DNA from: Lawsonibacter sp. | GTDB taxonomy: Bacteria > Bacillota > Clostridia > Oscillospirales > Oscillospiraceae | Direction: 5' to 3' | Assembly: GCA_022801435.1 (NCBI GenBank) | Contig: JAAWSG010000009.1 | Span: forward strand, 1-56,382 | DNA length: 56,382 nucleotides | Shown here: positions 40,135 through 48,636 of the stretch, one piece after another | Layout of the letters: each line of letters opens with the position of its first letter | Position numbering within the stretch: the stretch's first letter is position 1 | Position numbers and translations under genes: made by a program | The notes under the pieces: model-generated | The model's input: the letters and a program-made list of their open reading frames with translations, nothing else | The model's database searches: none | What the model was told of the DNA's origin: nothing

Positions 40135-41781
40135 ATGAGCAATTTAAAACCAGATAATCAAAAAACTGTTTTTTCTAATCTGTGGTCTAAATTAACAATT
40201 TTCGGTCGAATAGCAGCAATTTCCGTTGTTTTATTCGCCATTTTATGTCTGTTTGCTTTTTTATTAGGAAACATTGCCGCTGGACTCATCGCTTTGCTTC
40301 AAATTGTAGCTGTAGTAATTTCGCTTCTTATTAAAACGCAAATGATCAAATGCTCAAGAAGATGGTTTTATGTCTTAGCAATTGGCATTTCTTTTTTGAT
40401 GTTGATACCTTATATGTATCTGCTGGGTCTTACTTTTAATTCTGCGCAAGGCAAAGATAATGAAAAGATCAATTGGAGCGAAATTGTGATGGATAACATA
40501 TTGCCCGCCCCAAAATCTCACTTAGGAGAGGTAATATATAATTCAGCAGACAGTTTGATGCTACATATAAACAAGATGACTCCAAAGCAGTACAATGCGT
40601 ATGTTGAAAAATGCAAAGAGAAAGGATTTTTGGTTGAGGTAGAGCAATTAGGAAACAGTTTTGAGGCTTATAATCAAGATGGTTATAAATTGCTGTTAAG
40701 TTATTATGAAGCCCATGAACAGCTAGATATTTCACTACATGCGCCTAAGCAGTATGACAAATTGCTCTGGCCCACTACAGATTTGGCCCAATTGATTCCA
40801 ATTCCAAATTCTACTACAGGAGAAATTCTTACAAATTCCAATGCTGAATTTACTGTTTTAGTTTGTGGTATAGCTTTAGATCATTACCGAACGTACATTG
40901 AGCAGTGTATTCAACAAGGTTTTACTTTTGAACGAGATGAAACAGATAAGCACTTTTTTGCCAAAAATTACGAGGGATATAGACTTGCAGTTGATTATGA
41001 AGGAAATAGTGTAATCTGCATTTCAATTGAAGAGCCGGAATACACTTTTGAGGTTGAGGTTGACTGTGTAGAGAATTGGTTTTTCAGCAAATATGATGTT
41101 AAAGTGTATGTCGATGGTTCATTTAAAGGCACAATAGAGCATGGAACAACAAAATATTTTACTCTTACTTTGACCCAAGGAAACCATTCTATTGAGTTCG
41201 TGAACGAAGATGATGATGATATCAAAGGTCAAACAAAAATTGATATAACTCAGAACGATTCAGCTAAATTAAGGATAACCTGTAATAGTTCCAAGATTGA
41301 GGTCAAAAACTTATCTCTTGATGATATTTCAACCTCAGTTACTTCATCAACTTCAGAAGATTCTTCAACGTCAGCACCTAAAAATTCAGATTCAAATGGT
41401 ACAAATGTGGTTGATACATCTGTTTCTCAGAAAGATGAACAAGTCTCTAATAAGATTGCCTTTGTCAGAAAACTAACTGGATATGAGATTTATTATCTAT
41501 TTGATTTGGATACCAATACTATAAAACAATTTAGCACTGCTGATACAGGTGTTCTTGTCGGGACCTTCACAGGTACTTTTAACACTATTGTTACAATTAC
41601 ATATGACTATGACAATAGCCCTTGGTCGGAAACCTTTCAGAATAATGGCTCAGAAAATCTTGCCATATTGATTGATACGAATGGTTTTAAATGGGACTAT
41701 GAAAAAACAGATGTTGCAGCAGTCGAAAAGATATTAAGTCAAGATATCTATATTGAGATGAATCCAAAACCCACCGAATAA
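40135..41781 (+). CDS. AT-rich multi-domain membrane/extracellular protein (DUF6591-like)
   Basis: A 548-residue protein, conspicuously AT-rich compared with all its neighbours. Three hydrophobic helices lie at about residues 20-42, 45-65 and 75-98. Two homologous repeats follow, roughly residues 120-205 and 215-300. One begins PAPKSHLGEVIYNS and the other PIPNSTTGEILTNS; each has a YnaYVEkCkekGF-like helix and a final YKLLLSYYE/YRLAVDYEG strand. This recalls DUF6591-type proteins. Then comes a PEGA-like domain (KVYVDGSFKGTI, then LTLTQGNHSIEF), a Ser/Thr linker and a C-terminal beta domain. The start at 40135 has GGGGG ten bases upstream; an ATG 24 bases earlier is open. Function unknown; composition suggests recent acquisition. 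Confidence 0.75.
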   Translation: MSNLKPDNQKTVFSNLWSKLTIFGRIAAISVVLFAILCLFAFLLGNIAAGLIALLQIVAVVISLLIKTQMIKCSRRWFYVLAIGISFLMLIPYMYLLGLTFNSAQGKDNEKINWSEIVMDNILPAPKSHLGEVIYNSADSLMLHINKMTPKQYNAYVEKCKEKGFLVEVEQLGNSFEAYNQDGYKLLLSYYEAHEQLDISLHAPKQYDKLLWPTTDLAQLIPIPNSTTGEILTNSNAEFTVLVCGIALDHYRTYIEQCIQQGFTFERDETDKHFFAKNYEGYRLAVDYEGNSVICISIEEPEYTFEVEVDCVENWFFSKYDVKVYVDGSFKGTIEHGTTKYFTLTLTQGNHSIEFVNEDDDDIKGQTKIDITQNDSAKLRITCNSSKIEVKNLSLDDISTSVTSSTSEDSSTSAPKNSDSNGTNVVDTSVSQKDEQVSNKIAFVRKLTGYEIYYLFDLDTNTIKQFSTADTGVLVGTFTGTFNTIVTITYDYDNSPWSETFQNNGSENLAILIDTNGFKWDYEKTDVAAVEKILSQDIYIEMNPKPTE

Positions 41782-41791
41782 ATAAATGTCC

Positions 41792-41833
41792 GCTCCTGTC
41801 CCTACCCTCAAAAGGGCGAGGACAGGAGCTTTG
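41792..41833 (+). terminator. Terminator of the AT-rich gene
   Basis: GCTCCTGTCC (41792-41801) and GGACAGGAGC (41820-41829) form a perfect stem followed by TTTGTT. The remaining 41834-41997 is AT-rich and I see nothing in it. Confidence 0.7.
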
Positions 41834-41997
41834 TTGCGGGATGGGCAATCAGTCCCCTGTCCTACGGCCCGTTGAAATATCCGTTCTGCACTATTGAGCC
41901 ATCTGACACTAGGGAGTGCATAATAGGAAAAATTTCTTATTTCAAAATTACCAGCAGTATTTACAATATGCGGATTTTATTCCCCAACAAATTTTAG

Positions 41998-42036
41998 AAG
42001 TGCGGATTCAGGCCGATTGCCTGAACCCGCACTTTG
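41998..42036. terminator. Terminator of spoIVB
   Basis: A 16-bp stem with one mismatch, AAGTGCGGATTCAGGC and its complement ending at 42034, with a CGATT loop. U-rich sequence follows on both strands. Confidence 0.7.
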
Positions 42037-42052
42037 ATTTTCAGTGCATCAA

Positions 42053-43162
42053 CTAATTCTCTCCAACAGCCTGTTTCAGCATATTTTCCGCCAAAATGCC
42101 ATAACCCTTGGCGGCGTCATTCACCAGGACATGGGTTACCGCACCCACCAGCCGCCCGTTCTGCAAAATGGGCGAGCCGCTCATCCCCTGAACGATGCCG
42201 CCGGTGAGCTCCAGCAGCTCCGGGTCGGTCACCTGGAGCATCAGGCTCCGGGTCCCGTCCCCCTCGGGGTACAGGTGGGTAATCTGGATGTCAAATTCCT
42301 CCACCTGGTCCCCCCGGACATTGGACAGTATGGTGGCCGGACCGGTCTGCACCTGGTCCCGGCTGGCCACAGGGACAGGCTGACGGACATCGGCCACATT
42401 GCTCTGGGGCATCTGACCAAAAATCCCCAGGTTGGTGTTGGCGTACAGGGTCCCCAGGTCCTGGGTCAGGTCAAACTGGCCGTGGAGCTCCCCCGGCTCT
42501 CCGCTGGCCCCCCGCTTCACATCGGAGACGCTGGCCGGCATGATGCTGCCCGTCTCCAGGGGCATGAGCATGGAGGTATCCACGTCATTGATCCCGTGTC
42601 CCAGGGCCGCGAAGATGCCGCTGTCCGGGTCGTAGAAGGTCATGGTCCCGATGCCCGCCATGGAGTCCCGGAGCCACACCCCCAGCTGATAGATCCCCTG
42701 GCTGTTCTCCACCGCCGCCGCTGTCAGCTGGAGCTGGCGCTGTCCCCGCACCGCCTGAATGGTAAGGGGCTCTCCCTCCTGCCGGGCCACAACGGACTGG
42801 ACCTGTTCAATGGTGTCCACCTCGCTGCCGTTGATGTGGGTGATGACATCCCCCGTCTTCAGGCCGCAGTCCCGGCCCGGGCTGTGGGGCCCGGACTGGG
42901 TCTCCACCTGGGACAGGCCCACCACCAGCACCCCGTCAGAGAAGAGCTTAATACCCACCGCCTTCCCCATGGGGATGACGCTGCGGACCGCCGCGCTCCC
43001 CACCGACGGAGCGGCGGCACAGGGCGTCTCCAGGGCCGCGGGAGCCATCGCCGCCGCCGCCCGGGCCTGTGTCCCCCGCAGGCACAGGACCACTGCCAGG
43101 CACAGCGCCGCTCCCCCGGCCAGCAGGAGCACTCCCGGCCCTGATCTCTGCTTTTTTTCCAA
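42053..43162 (-). CDS. spoIVB: SpoIVB serine peptidase (sigma-K checkpoint protease)
   Basis: A 369-residue S55 peptidase. One membrane anchor near residues 10-30 is followed by a PDZ domain (about 90-155) and the peptidase domain. With the TTG start the catalytic triad is His189 (AALGHGIND), Asp313 (VTDPELLE) and Ser328 (GMSGSP), with the same 15-residue Asp-Ser spacing as B. subtilis SpoIVB. In sporulation it is secreted from the forespore and triggers pro-sigma-K processing. The TTG at 43162 has GGGGGTGG ahead of it, whereas the ATG at 43180 lacks a ribosome site; either is possible. Confidence 0.92.
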   Translation of the reverse strand: MEKKQRSGPGVLLLAGGAALCLAVVLCLRGTQARAAAAMAPAALETPCAAAPSVGSAAVRSVIPMGKAVGIKLFSDGVLVVGLSQVETQSGPHSPGRDCGLKTGDVITHINGSEVDTIEQVQSVVARQEGEPLTIQAVRGQRQLQLTAAAVENSQGIYQLGVWLRDSMAGIGTMTFYDPDSGIFAALGHGINDVDTSMLMPLETGSIMPASVSDVKRGASGEPGELHGQFDLTQDLGTLYANTNLGIFGQMPQSNVADVRQPVPVASRDQVQTGPATILSNVRGDQVEEFDIQITHLYPEGDGTRSLMLQVTDPELLELTGGIVQGMSGSPILQNGRLVGAVTHVLVNDAAKGYGILAENMLKQAVGEN

Positions 43163-43476
43163 AATTCCACCCCCTCGCATCGCAAGAAGCGGACGGCACG
43201 CTCGCCGCCCGCACTCTCATTATGGCCGGAGACCGGCCGGCTCAACCGTGGGGAGGAATTCCACCATTTCCAGCGCCGCCGGACCGGGTGCGGCAGCCGT
43301 CCGTTTTGGAAAATTTTGGATGGCAGACGCCGTCAGTTCCGCCGCTTTTTTCCGCTTTCTGCCGGGGGAAGGCTTGGGGAGCTGGAAAAGTTTTCCGGAT
43401 GCCGTTTTTTTGCTGAACCTCTGCTATTGTTTCCCCATCTGCAAAAAACATGACTTTCTTTTTTTGCATCAAATAA
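43163..43476. other. Intergenic region upstream of spoIVB
   Basis: About 300 bases between two genes on the same strand, presumably carrying the forespore promoter of spoIVB. I could not pick out a convincing sigma-G-type -35/-10 pair. Homopolymer-rich tracts (TTTTTTTT near 43450) occur but no repeat or RNA gene is apparent. Confidence 0.4.
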
Positions 43477-43503
43477 AAAAGCCCGCCTGGCTGGCGGGCT
43501 TTT
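43477..43503 (-). terminator. Terminator of the coiled-coil gene
   Basis: AAAAGCCCGCC (43477-43487) and GGCGGGCTTTT (43493-43503) form a perfect 11-bp stem; on the minus strand a run of six T follows. Confidence 0.85.
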
Positions 43504-43514
43504 CCGGGGCTGAC

Positions 43515-43904
43515 TTACTCCAGAGGGGTGTCCTCAGAGTCGGCGGGCGCTTCCACAGATTCCACGGGCTCGGAGCTCTCCTCCTCTGTCCCGGCGGTCT
43601 CTGTCTCCTCCGGGTCGCCGGACTGTTTAAGCTCGGCGATCCGCTCGTTGTTGGTCTCGATGGCGGCCTTGGAGGCGGTGATCCGCTCACAGGCGGCGGC
43701 ATAGGCTCCGTCGGGGGCAGCGCCCTGCTCCGCGTAGTAGAGCTTTCCAATCTCCAGATAGGCCTTTTTGATGGCGTCCTCCTCAGACATGTTGGCCATT
43801 TTCAGCTTTGCGATCTCGGCCAGCCGCCTGGACTGCGCCACGCCCGCCTGAGCCAGGTCGGTTGCTCTGTCCTTCAAGCTGTCAAAGGTGTCCTTGAAAT
43901 CCAT
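43515..43904 (-). CDS. Small acidic helical protein, unknown function
   Basis: A 129-residue protein. The first 90 residues are predicted helical (MDFKDTFDSLKDRATDLA, then SRRLAEIAKLKMANMSEED, and YLEIGKLYY), and the last 40 are a Glu/Ser/Pro/Thr-rich acidic tail. It resembles conserved clostridial small coiled-coil proteins often annotated as hypothetical. AAGGAGG precedes the ATG at 43904. It lies between spoIVB and the sugar operon with its own terminator, so is probably monocistronic. No catalytic or metal-binding residues are evident. Confidence 0.7.
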   Translation of the reverse strand: MDFKDTFDSLKDRATDLAQAGVAQSRRLAEIAKLKMANMSEEDAIKKAYLEIGKLYYAEQGAAPDGAYAAACERITASKAAIETNNERIAELKQSGDPEETETAGTEEESSEPVESVEAPADSEDTPLE

Positions 43905-44004
43905 ATGCAGGTTCCTCCTTAAACGCGGTCTCCCGCTTGCTGTCTCCATTTTATCCTATTTCCCTCCGGGGCGCAAGGGAGTTTATTGTTATTTAATCCA
44001 TTTT

Positions 44005-44652
44005 TCATAAATTTTTCTCTTCCCACCGGGTCATCGCCTGGCGGATCGCTCTGGCCTCCGCGGCGGGGTCGGGGGCGGAGGCAATCGCGCCCCCTACGAT
44101 CAGCACGTCCGGCCTCTGAGCGCAGTACTCCGGCAGCGTGCTCAGGCCGATGCCTCCGGCGGCGGAGACCTCCGCACGCTCCACCGCCCGGCGGAGCACC
44201 GACAGGTCGCTCAGCGGGGTGCGCCCCTGGAGCTGCTGGTCCACCCCTGTGTGTACCGCGATGCCGTGGACCCCGGCCTCCTCCAGCCTGCGGGCCCGCC
44301 CCTCCAAATCGGCCACACAGATCATATCCGCCACCACCCGGCGGCCCCAGGCTTCCGCCGCCTCCACACAGGCCCAGACGGTGGACAGGTCGGTGACGGC
44401 CAGCACCGTGACCAGGTCCGCCCCCGCCTGGAAGGCGCTCTCCGCCTCCAGCCGGCCCGCGTCCATAATCTTCGTATCCGCCAAAAGCTCCTTGTACGGG
44501 AACGCGGCCCGGAACCGGCGCACCGCCTCCATACCGTACTCCAGCAGGAAGGGGGTCCCCAGCTCCACCCGGTCCACCCACTCCTCCGCCGCCCGGGTCA
44601 GAGCCAGGGCGTCCTCCAGAGAGAGCACATCTAATGCCAGCTGCAGCTTCAT
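44005..44652 (-). CDS. hxlA: 3-Hexulose-6-phosphate synthase-like protein (HxlA/KGPDC family)
   Basis: A 215-residue TIM barrel of the orotidine-5'-phosphate decarboxylase superfamily, HPS branch. Diagnostic segments are KLQLALDVLSLEDA, VELGTPFLLEYG, LLADTKIMDAG (metal/catalytic Asp-Lys-Asp), GIAVHTGVDQQLQG and AAGGIGLSTLP. HPS joins formaldehyde to ribulose-5-phosphate or, in reverse, splits 3-hexulose-6-phosphate. The related KGPDC decarboxylates 3-keto-L-gulonate-6-phosphate, but the IMDAG form favours HPS. AGGAGG precedes the ATG. It ends the sugar operon, 12 bases after an HxlB-type isomerase, the classic pair. Confidence 0.82.
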   Translation of the reverse strand: MKLQLALDVLSLEDALALTRAAEEWVDRVELGTPFLLEYGMEAVRRFRAAFPYKELLADTKIMDAGRLEAESAFQAGADLVTVLAVTDLSTVWACVEAAEAWGRRVVADMICVADLEGRARRLEEAGVHGIAVHTGVDQQLQGRTPLSDLSVLRRAVERAEVSAAGGIGLSTLPEYCAQRPDVLIVGGAIASAPDPAAEARAIRQAMTRWEEKNL

Positions 44653-44664
44653 TCCGGCGTCCTC

Positions 44665-45219
44665 CTATTCCAGGTTGGCATGGCGGGCGAACATGGTGTC
44701 CTCCCGCTCTCCCATCCGCTCCATCAGCTCCAGCACCAGGGCGTCCAGAACCAGAAGGCCGGACTGCTCAAAAAGGGAGCCCATGGGCTGGAGCGAGCGG
44801 AATTCGCTGTCCGCCTTCGGGGTGGGCGCGGGGAGCTGAAGCACGGTCTGCGCCATACGGCCCACCGTGCTGTCCGGCCGGACGGTGACCAGCGCCACCC
44901 GCGCCCCCTGGTCCCGGGCCTTCCGCGCCATGGCGGCCAGGCTGGCGGTCTCCCCTGAGCCGGAAACCACCACCAGAAGGTCCTTTGCTCGGATGGCGGG
45001 GGCTGTGGTCTCCCCGCAGACATAGGCGGTCAGGCCCAGGTGCATCAGCCGCATGGCAAACCCCCTTGCCGCCATGCCGGAGCGCCCCGCCCCCGCCAGA
45101 AAGATCCGCTCCGCGGCCAGCAGCTCGTCCGCCAAACCGCTGGCCGCGCCCGGGTCCACCCGGTCCAGCACCTGTTTCAGCTCCTCCAGGATGCGCAGGC
45201 TGAACTGTCTTGTATCCAT
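44665..45219 (-). CDS. hxlB: 6-Phospho-3-hexuloisomerase-like SIS protein (HxlB)
   Basis: A 184-residue SIS-domain protein. Sugar-phosphate-binding segments are AGAGRSGMAARGFAMRL and VVSGSGETASL, and the catalytic region ends FARHANLE, the usual PHI C-terminus. It would interconvert 3-hexulose-6-phosphate and fructose-6-phosphate. The ATG at 45219 is preferred because AGGAG lies about nine bases upstream but abuts the ATG at 45228. It is next to the HxlA-like gene; the same operon contains a second SIS protein, so the two may act on different keto-sugar phosphates. Confidence 0.82.
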   Translation of the reverse strand: MDTRQFSLRILEELKQVLDRVDPGAASGLADELLAAERIFLAGAGRSGMAARGFAMRLMHLGLTAYVCGETTAPAIRAKDLLVVVSGSGETASLAAMARKARDQGARVALVTVRPDSTVGRMAQTVLQLPAPTPKADSEFRSLQPMGSLFEQSGLLVLDALVLELMERMGEREDTMFARHANLE

Positions 45220-45256
45220 TCGATCCATCTCCTAATCTGTGCCCCGAACCGGCCCG

Positions 45257-46450
45257 CTATGCGCGCCCGTCCCTGGGACTCTGAACTCCGGCGGCGGCGA
45301 GGAGGGTCCCGGCGGCGGAGAGGATGCAGATACACCCCAGCAGGGCGTCCACCCCCGCCGCGTCCAGCATCCGGCCTCCCACCAGCGCCCCCAGCACGCT
45401 GCCCAGGGTGAAGGTCATGGTGAAGTAAGCCTGTCCCTTGATGGCGTCCCCCTCCTCCATCACCCCGTTGATATAGTGGACCGAGGCCACCGAGATCAGC
45501 CCCCAGCCCAGCAGCTGGGCGGTCTGGGCGGCGCAAAAGGCCGAAACGCTGGGAGCCAGCCACACCAGCGCCGCCTTGACGGTGAAAAAGAGGGCGGACA
45601 GGCGCATCCACATCTCACAGCGCACCCGCCGGAGCATCAGGCCGAAACAAAACATAACGGGCAGCTCCCAGAAGGCGGCCAGGGCGGTGGCGAGCCCCAT
45701 CTCCGCACTGCCGCCCCCCTTGCTCTGCATGATCTGGAAGGTGAAGCTGTTCTGTCCCATGTGGCCCATATACAGCAGAGTGGTCCCCGCCAGAAGCAGG
45801 CCGAACCGTGGGTATTTGCGGAAAAAAGCCAGGGGAGAGGCATTCCCTGTCCCCTCTTCCCCTCCGCCCGCCTGCCGGGGCCGGAGGGGGAAGGAGGGCA
45901 CGCAGGCGGCGGTGAGGAGAAAGCTGGCCAGGACGAGCAGGGGGACGGCCACCGCTCCCGCCCGCTTGGTGAGGAGCCCCAGACCGGCGGAGGCCGCCGC
46001 GTAGGCCACCGAGCCCAGTCCCCGGGCCGCCCCCCAGTTCAGCCGCCTGCCCTGGTTGATGGCCTCGGTCCCCAGGGCGTTGATGAGGGGGAAGTTGATT
46101 TGCAGCAGGAGCAGACAGCCCCCGTACAGCAGCGCCGTGCCCAGGGCGGGGCCCCGGGTCAGACAGAGGGCGGTCAGTCCCAGGGCTGCCGCCGCGATGA
46201 GGAGGCAGACCCCGCAGATCAGGCTTTTCAGTCCAACCCTCCCCGGCCCCTCCGCCAGGGAGGCCGCCGCGGGCTGGAGCAGGGCGGAGATCCCGCCGGA
46301 CAGGGCGATAATCAGGCCGATTTCGGTATTGCGGAACCCGGCGTCCAGCAAAAACAGGCTGGCAAAGCCCATCAGCGCGGCAAAGCCCATCCAGTAAAAG
46401 CTCTGGACCCACCCGTAGCGGGCGGTGAGGGAGCCCGCACAGTCACCCAT
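45257..46450 (-). CDS. MFS transporter, sugar/nucleoside-type
   Basis: A 397-residue membrane protein with about 12 hydrophobic helices and a central hydrophilic loop (PLRPRQAGGGEEGTGNA). RYGWVQSFYWMGFA at the N-terminus and LNWGAARGLGSVAYA are like the MFS_1-like group that includes LacY and nucleoside-proton symporters. It may import a sugar or export a product. GGAGGT lies nine bases before the ATG. It is embedded between the binding protein and hxlB, separated from the former by a hairpin. Having both an ABC importer and a permease in one operon suggests a second substrate or an efflux role. Confidence 0.8.
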   Translation of the reverse strand: MGDCAGSLTARYGWVQSFYWMGFAALMGFASLFLLDAGFRNTEIGLIIALSGGISALLQPAAASLAEGPGRVGLKSLICGVCLLIAAAALGLTALCLTRGPALGTALLYGGCLLLLQINFPLINALGTEAINQGRRLNWGAARGLGSVAYAAASAGLGLLTKRAGAVAVPLLVLASFLLTAACVPSFPLRPRQAGGGEEGTGNASPLAFFRKYPRFGLLLAGTTLLYMGHMGQNSFTFQIMQSKGGGSAEMGLATALAAFWELPVMFCFGLMLRRVRCEMWMRLSALFFTVKAALVWLAPSVSAFCAAQTAQLLGWGLISVASVHYINGVMEEGDAIKGQAYFTMTFTLGSVLGALVGGRMLDAAGVDALLGCICILSAAGTLLAAAGVQSPRDGRA

Positions 46451-46476
46451 GGTTCAAACACCTCCACAGTCAGAGA

Positions 46477-46500
46477 GCGGCCCCCTTTTCAGGGGGCCGC
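46477..46500 (-). terminator. Hairpin between the binding-protein gene and the MFS gene
   Basis: GCGGCCCCC (46477-46485) and GGGGGCCGC (46492-46500) form a perfect 9-bp stem with no U-run. This would protect or enrich the upstream mRNA rather than stop transcription fully. Confidence 0.55.
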
Positions 46501-46516
46501 CGGAATGGGTTTTAAC

Positions 46517-47539
46517 TTAGTCCTCGAACTGGTCCACGTTGTCCTTGGTGACCACAGAGACGCCGGTATCCACCTGGGTCTCCGCCAGGGACTCGCCCTG
46601 CATCAGGGCCACGGCGGCCTCGATGGACTTCTCGCCCATGATATTGGGGTTCTGGGCCATGAACGCCAGCATCTCGCCGTCACGGATGTGGGCGCGGTTG
46701 GAGGAGGAGTTGTCGAAGCCTACGCACAGGATGTTGGCACCGTTGGAGTTGGCCTCCTTCACCGCATTGGCCGCACCGTTGGTGGCGCCGTCATTGGCCC
46801 CGTACACGGCGATGATGCCGTCCTGAACCAGGGCGTTGGTCAGCTCCTGCGCCTTCACCGCGTCGCCGTCAGAGTACTGGACCTCGCCCATGGTGAAGCC
46901 GGTGCCTTCAAAGGCGGAGATGAAGCCGTCCACACGGTCAATGCAGGACTGCACGCCGGCCTGGGCGGAGACGATGCCCACCGTGCCCTCGGTCAGGCCC
47001 GCGTCGGCCAGGTAGCCCTTCATGGCCTCACCGGCCTGAGCGCCGGCGGCGTAGTTGTCGGTGGCGAAGGTGGCGGAGGCCTCCAGGGAGGCGGTGGCGT
47101 CCACATAGATCAGCTTGATGCCCTTGTTCAGCGCGGCCTGGAGGGCGTCGTTGCAGGCGGTGGAGTCGTTGACCGAGATGATGATGACATCGGAGCCGTC
47201 GTTGGTGGCGGTCTCAATCATCTGGATCTGCTGGGCGTTGTCCTTCTTCTCAGGAGCCAGCCAGTTGTAGTCGATGTTCACGCCGGAGGCCTTGAGCTCC
47301 TCCACCTTGGCGCGGGCGGCCTTCTCCAGCTTGACCCAGTGTACGTCCATCTGGTCCATGGTAATCAGGGTGATTTTGATGCTCTCGCCAGAGGCAGGAG
47401 TGCTTCCGGCAGGGGTGCTCCCGGCGGGGGTGCTTCCGGCGGGGGTGCTCCCGGCAGGGGTGCTCTTGTCTCCGCCGCCGCAGGCAACGAGGGACAGGGA
47501 CATGGCCGCAGCCAGGGCCAGCGCAAGTAGCTTTTTCAT
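46517..47539 (-). CDS. Sugar ABC transporter substrate-binding lipoprotein (RbsB-like)
   Basis: A 340-residue periplasmic-binding-protein-like lipoprotein of the ribose/galactose type I class. The signal peptide ends in the lipobox SLVACG (Cys around residue 20). A linker of GSTPA repeats separates lipid anchor from the binding domain, which has IKITLITMDQMDVHW, VIIISVNDSTACND, AVYGANDGATNGAANAV and a CVGFDNSS hinge. It would capture the operon's sugar and deliver it to the permease. GGAGG precedes the ATG at 47539. Confidence 0.9.
   Translation of the reverse strand: MKKLLALALAAAMSLSLVACGGGDKSTPAGSTPAGSTPAGSTPAGSTPASGESIKITLITMDQMDVHWVKLEKAARAKVEELKASGVNIDYNWLAPEKKDNAQQIQMIETATNDGSDVIIISVNDSTACNDALQAALNKGIKLIYVDATASLEASATFATDNYAAGAQAGEAMKGYLADAGLTEGTVGIVSAQAGVQSCIDRVDGFISAFEGTGFTMGEVQYSDGDAVKAQELTNALVQDGIIAVYGANDGATNGAANAVKEANSNGANILCVGFDNSSSNRAHIRDGEMLAFMAQNPNIMGEKSIEAAVALMQGESLAETQVDTGVSVVTKDNVDQFED
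47393..47464 (-). repeat. 15-bp tandem repeats encoding a GSTPA linker
   Basis: Four full units of TGCTTCCGGCAGGGG-type 15-mers (47401-47460) with partial units on each side, differing only at two positions. They encode five Gly-Ser-Thr-Pro-Ala units between the lipid anchor and the sugar-binding domain. Confidence 0.9.
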
Positions 47540-47611
47540 GTTGAAATCCTCCAAAATTTAATTTTTATTGTCAGGGCACAGGCCCGAACAACCGGTTTGA
47601 CAGGCAGGCGC

Positions 47612-48604
47612 TCAGCCTTTGCTCTTGGGGCGCTTGGAGCCGTTGCGGCGGATAACGTCGAAGAGGACGCAGGCCACCACCAGGATGCCGATGACGATAT
47701 TGCGGTAGGCCACAGGGACCTTGGCGAAGGTCAGGCCGGACTGAAGGATGGCCCACACCGCCGCGCCGGCGATGACGCCCACCAGCAGGCCGCTGCCGCC
47801 CAGGGTGGACACGCCGCCGATGACCGCCGCGGCTACAGCGTACATCTCATAGCTCATGCCGGCGCTCATGTCGCCCATACCCGACTGGGCCAGAGTCACC
47901 AGGCCGGTGAGGAAGGCGCAGAAGGAGGAGACCATGTACGCCTTGGTGGTGGCGGCGAAGACGTTCACGCCGGACAGCCGGGCGGCGTCCACATTGGAGC
48001 CGATGGCGTAGATGTGCCGGCCGGAGCGGGTGTAGGACAGGATGTAGAAGAATATGGCCCAGATGATGAGGGCGATCCACACGCCGTTGAACACCCCCAT
48101 GGTTTTTCCATAGTACAGCAGGTCCTTAAAGGCCTGGGCCGCGCCCTCGGAGCCGATGTTGTCCGTGTTGTAGTTGTTGTTGGCCAGCTGGGCCACCCCC
48201 CGGGCGATGGTCATGGTGCCCAGGGTGGCGATGAAGGGGGGCAGCTTGAACTTGCCCACCAGCACGCCGTTGACAAAGCCCACCGCCATACAGCACACAA
48301 ACGCGACCAGAATGGCCACCAGGGGGTTGAAGCCCTTGCACATCATGGTGGCGGAGATCATGGCGCTCATGCCCAGCACCGAGCCGATGGACAGGTCGAT
48401 GTTGCCGGTGATACACACATAGGCCTGGCCGATACCCACCAGCAGGTAGGGGACGATGGAGCGCAGCAGGGCCATGATGCTGTCCGGCTTGATGAAGTTG
48501 GGGTTCATAAAGGAGAACACGACCATCAGGATGACCACCCCCACGAAGGCGGTGATGACAGAGGCGGCGCTCTGGCTTATGGTAATTTTTTTCTTATTTT
48601 CCAT
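47612..48604 (-). CDS. Sugar ABC transporter permease (RbsC-like)
   Basis: A 330-residue permease of the BPD_transp_2 family with about ten hydrophobic helices. Segments NIDLSIGSVLGMSAMISA, IATLGTMTIARGVAQL and the coupling region GSNVDAARLSGVNVF are those of RbsC/AraH/XylH. It forms the channel for the sugar captured by the upstream-encoded binding protein. GAAGGAG precedes the ATG. It lies 32 bases after the ATPase gene. Substrate cannot be assigned within the ribose/xylose/allose group. Confidence 0.9.
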   Translation of the reverse strand: MENKKKITISQSAASVITAFVGVVILMVVFSFMNPNFIKPDSIMALLRSIVPYLLVGIGQAYVCITGNIDLSIGSVLGMSAMISATMMCKGFNPLVAILVAFVCCMAVGFVNGVLVGKFKLPPFIATLGTMTIARGVAQLANNNYNTDNIGSEGAAQAFKDLLYYGKTMGVFNGVWIALIIWAIFFYILSYTRSGRHIYAIGSNVDAARLSGVNVFAATTKAYMVSSFCAFLTGLVTLAQSGMGDMSAGMSYEMYAVAAAVIGGVSTLGGSGLLVGVIAGAAVWAILQSGLTFAKVPVAYRNIVIGILVVACVLFDVIRRNGSKRPKSKG

Positions 48605-48636
48605 TGCTCTGACACTCCTTCTTTCTTGACTGCCGC

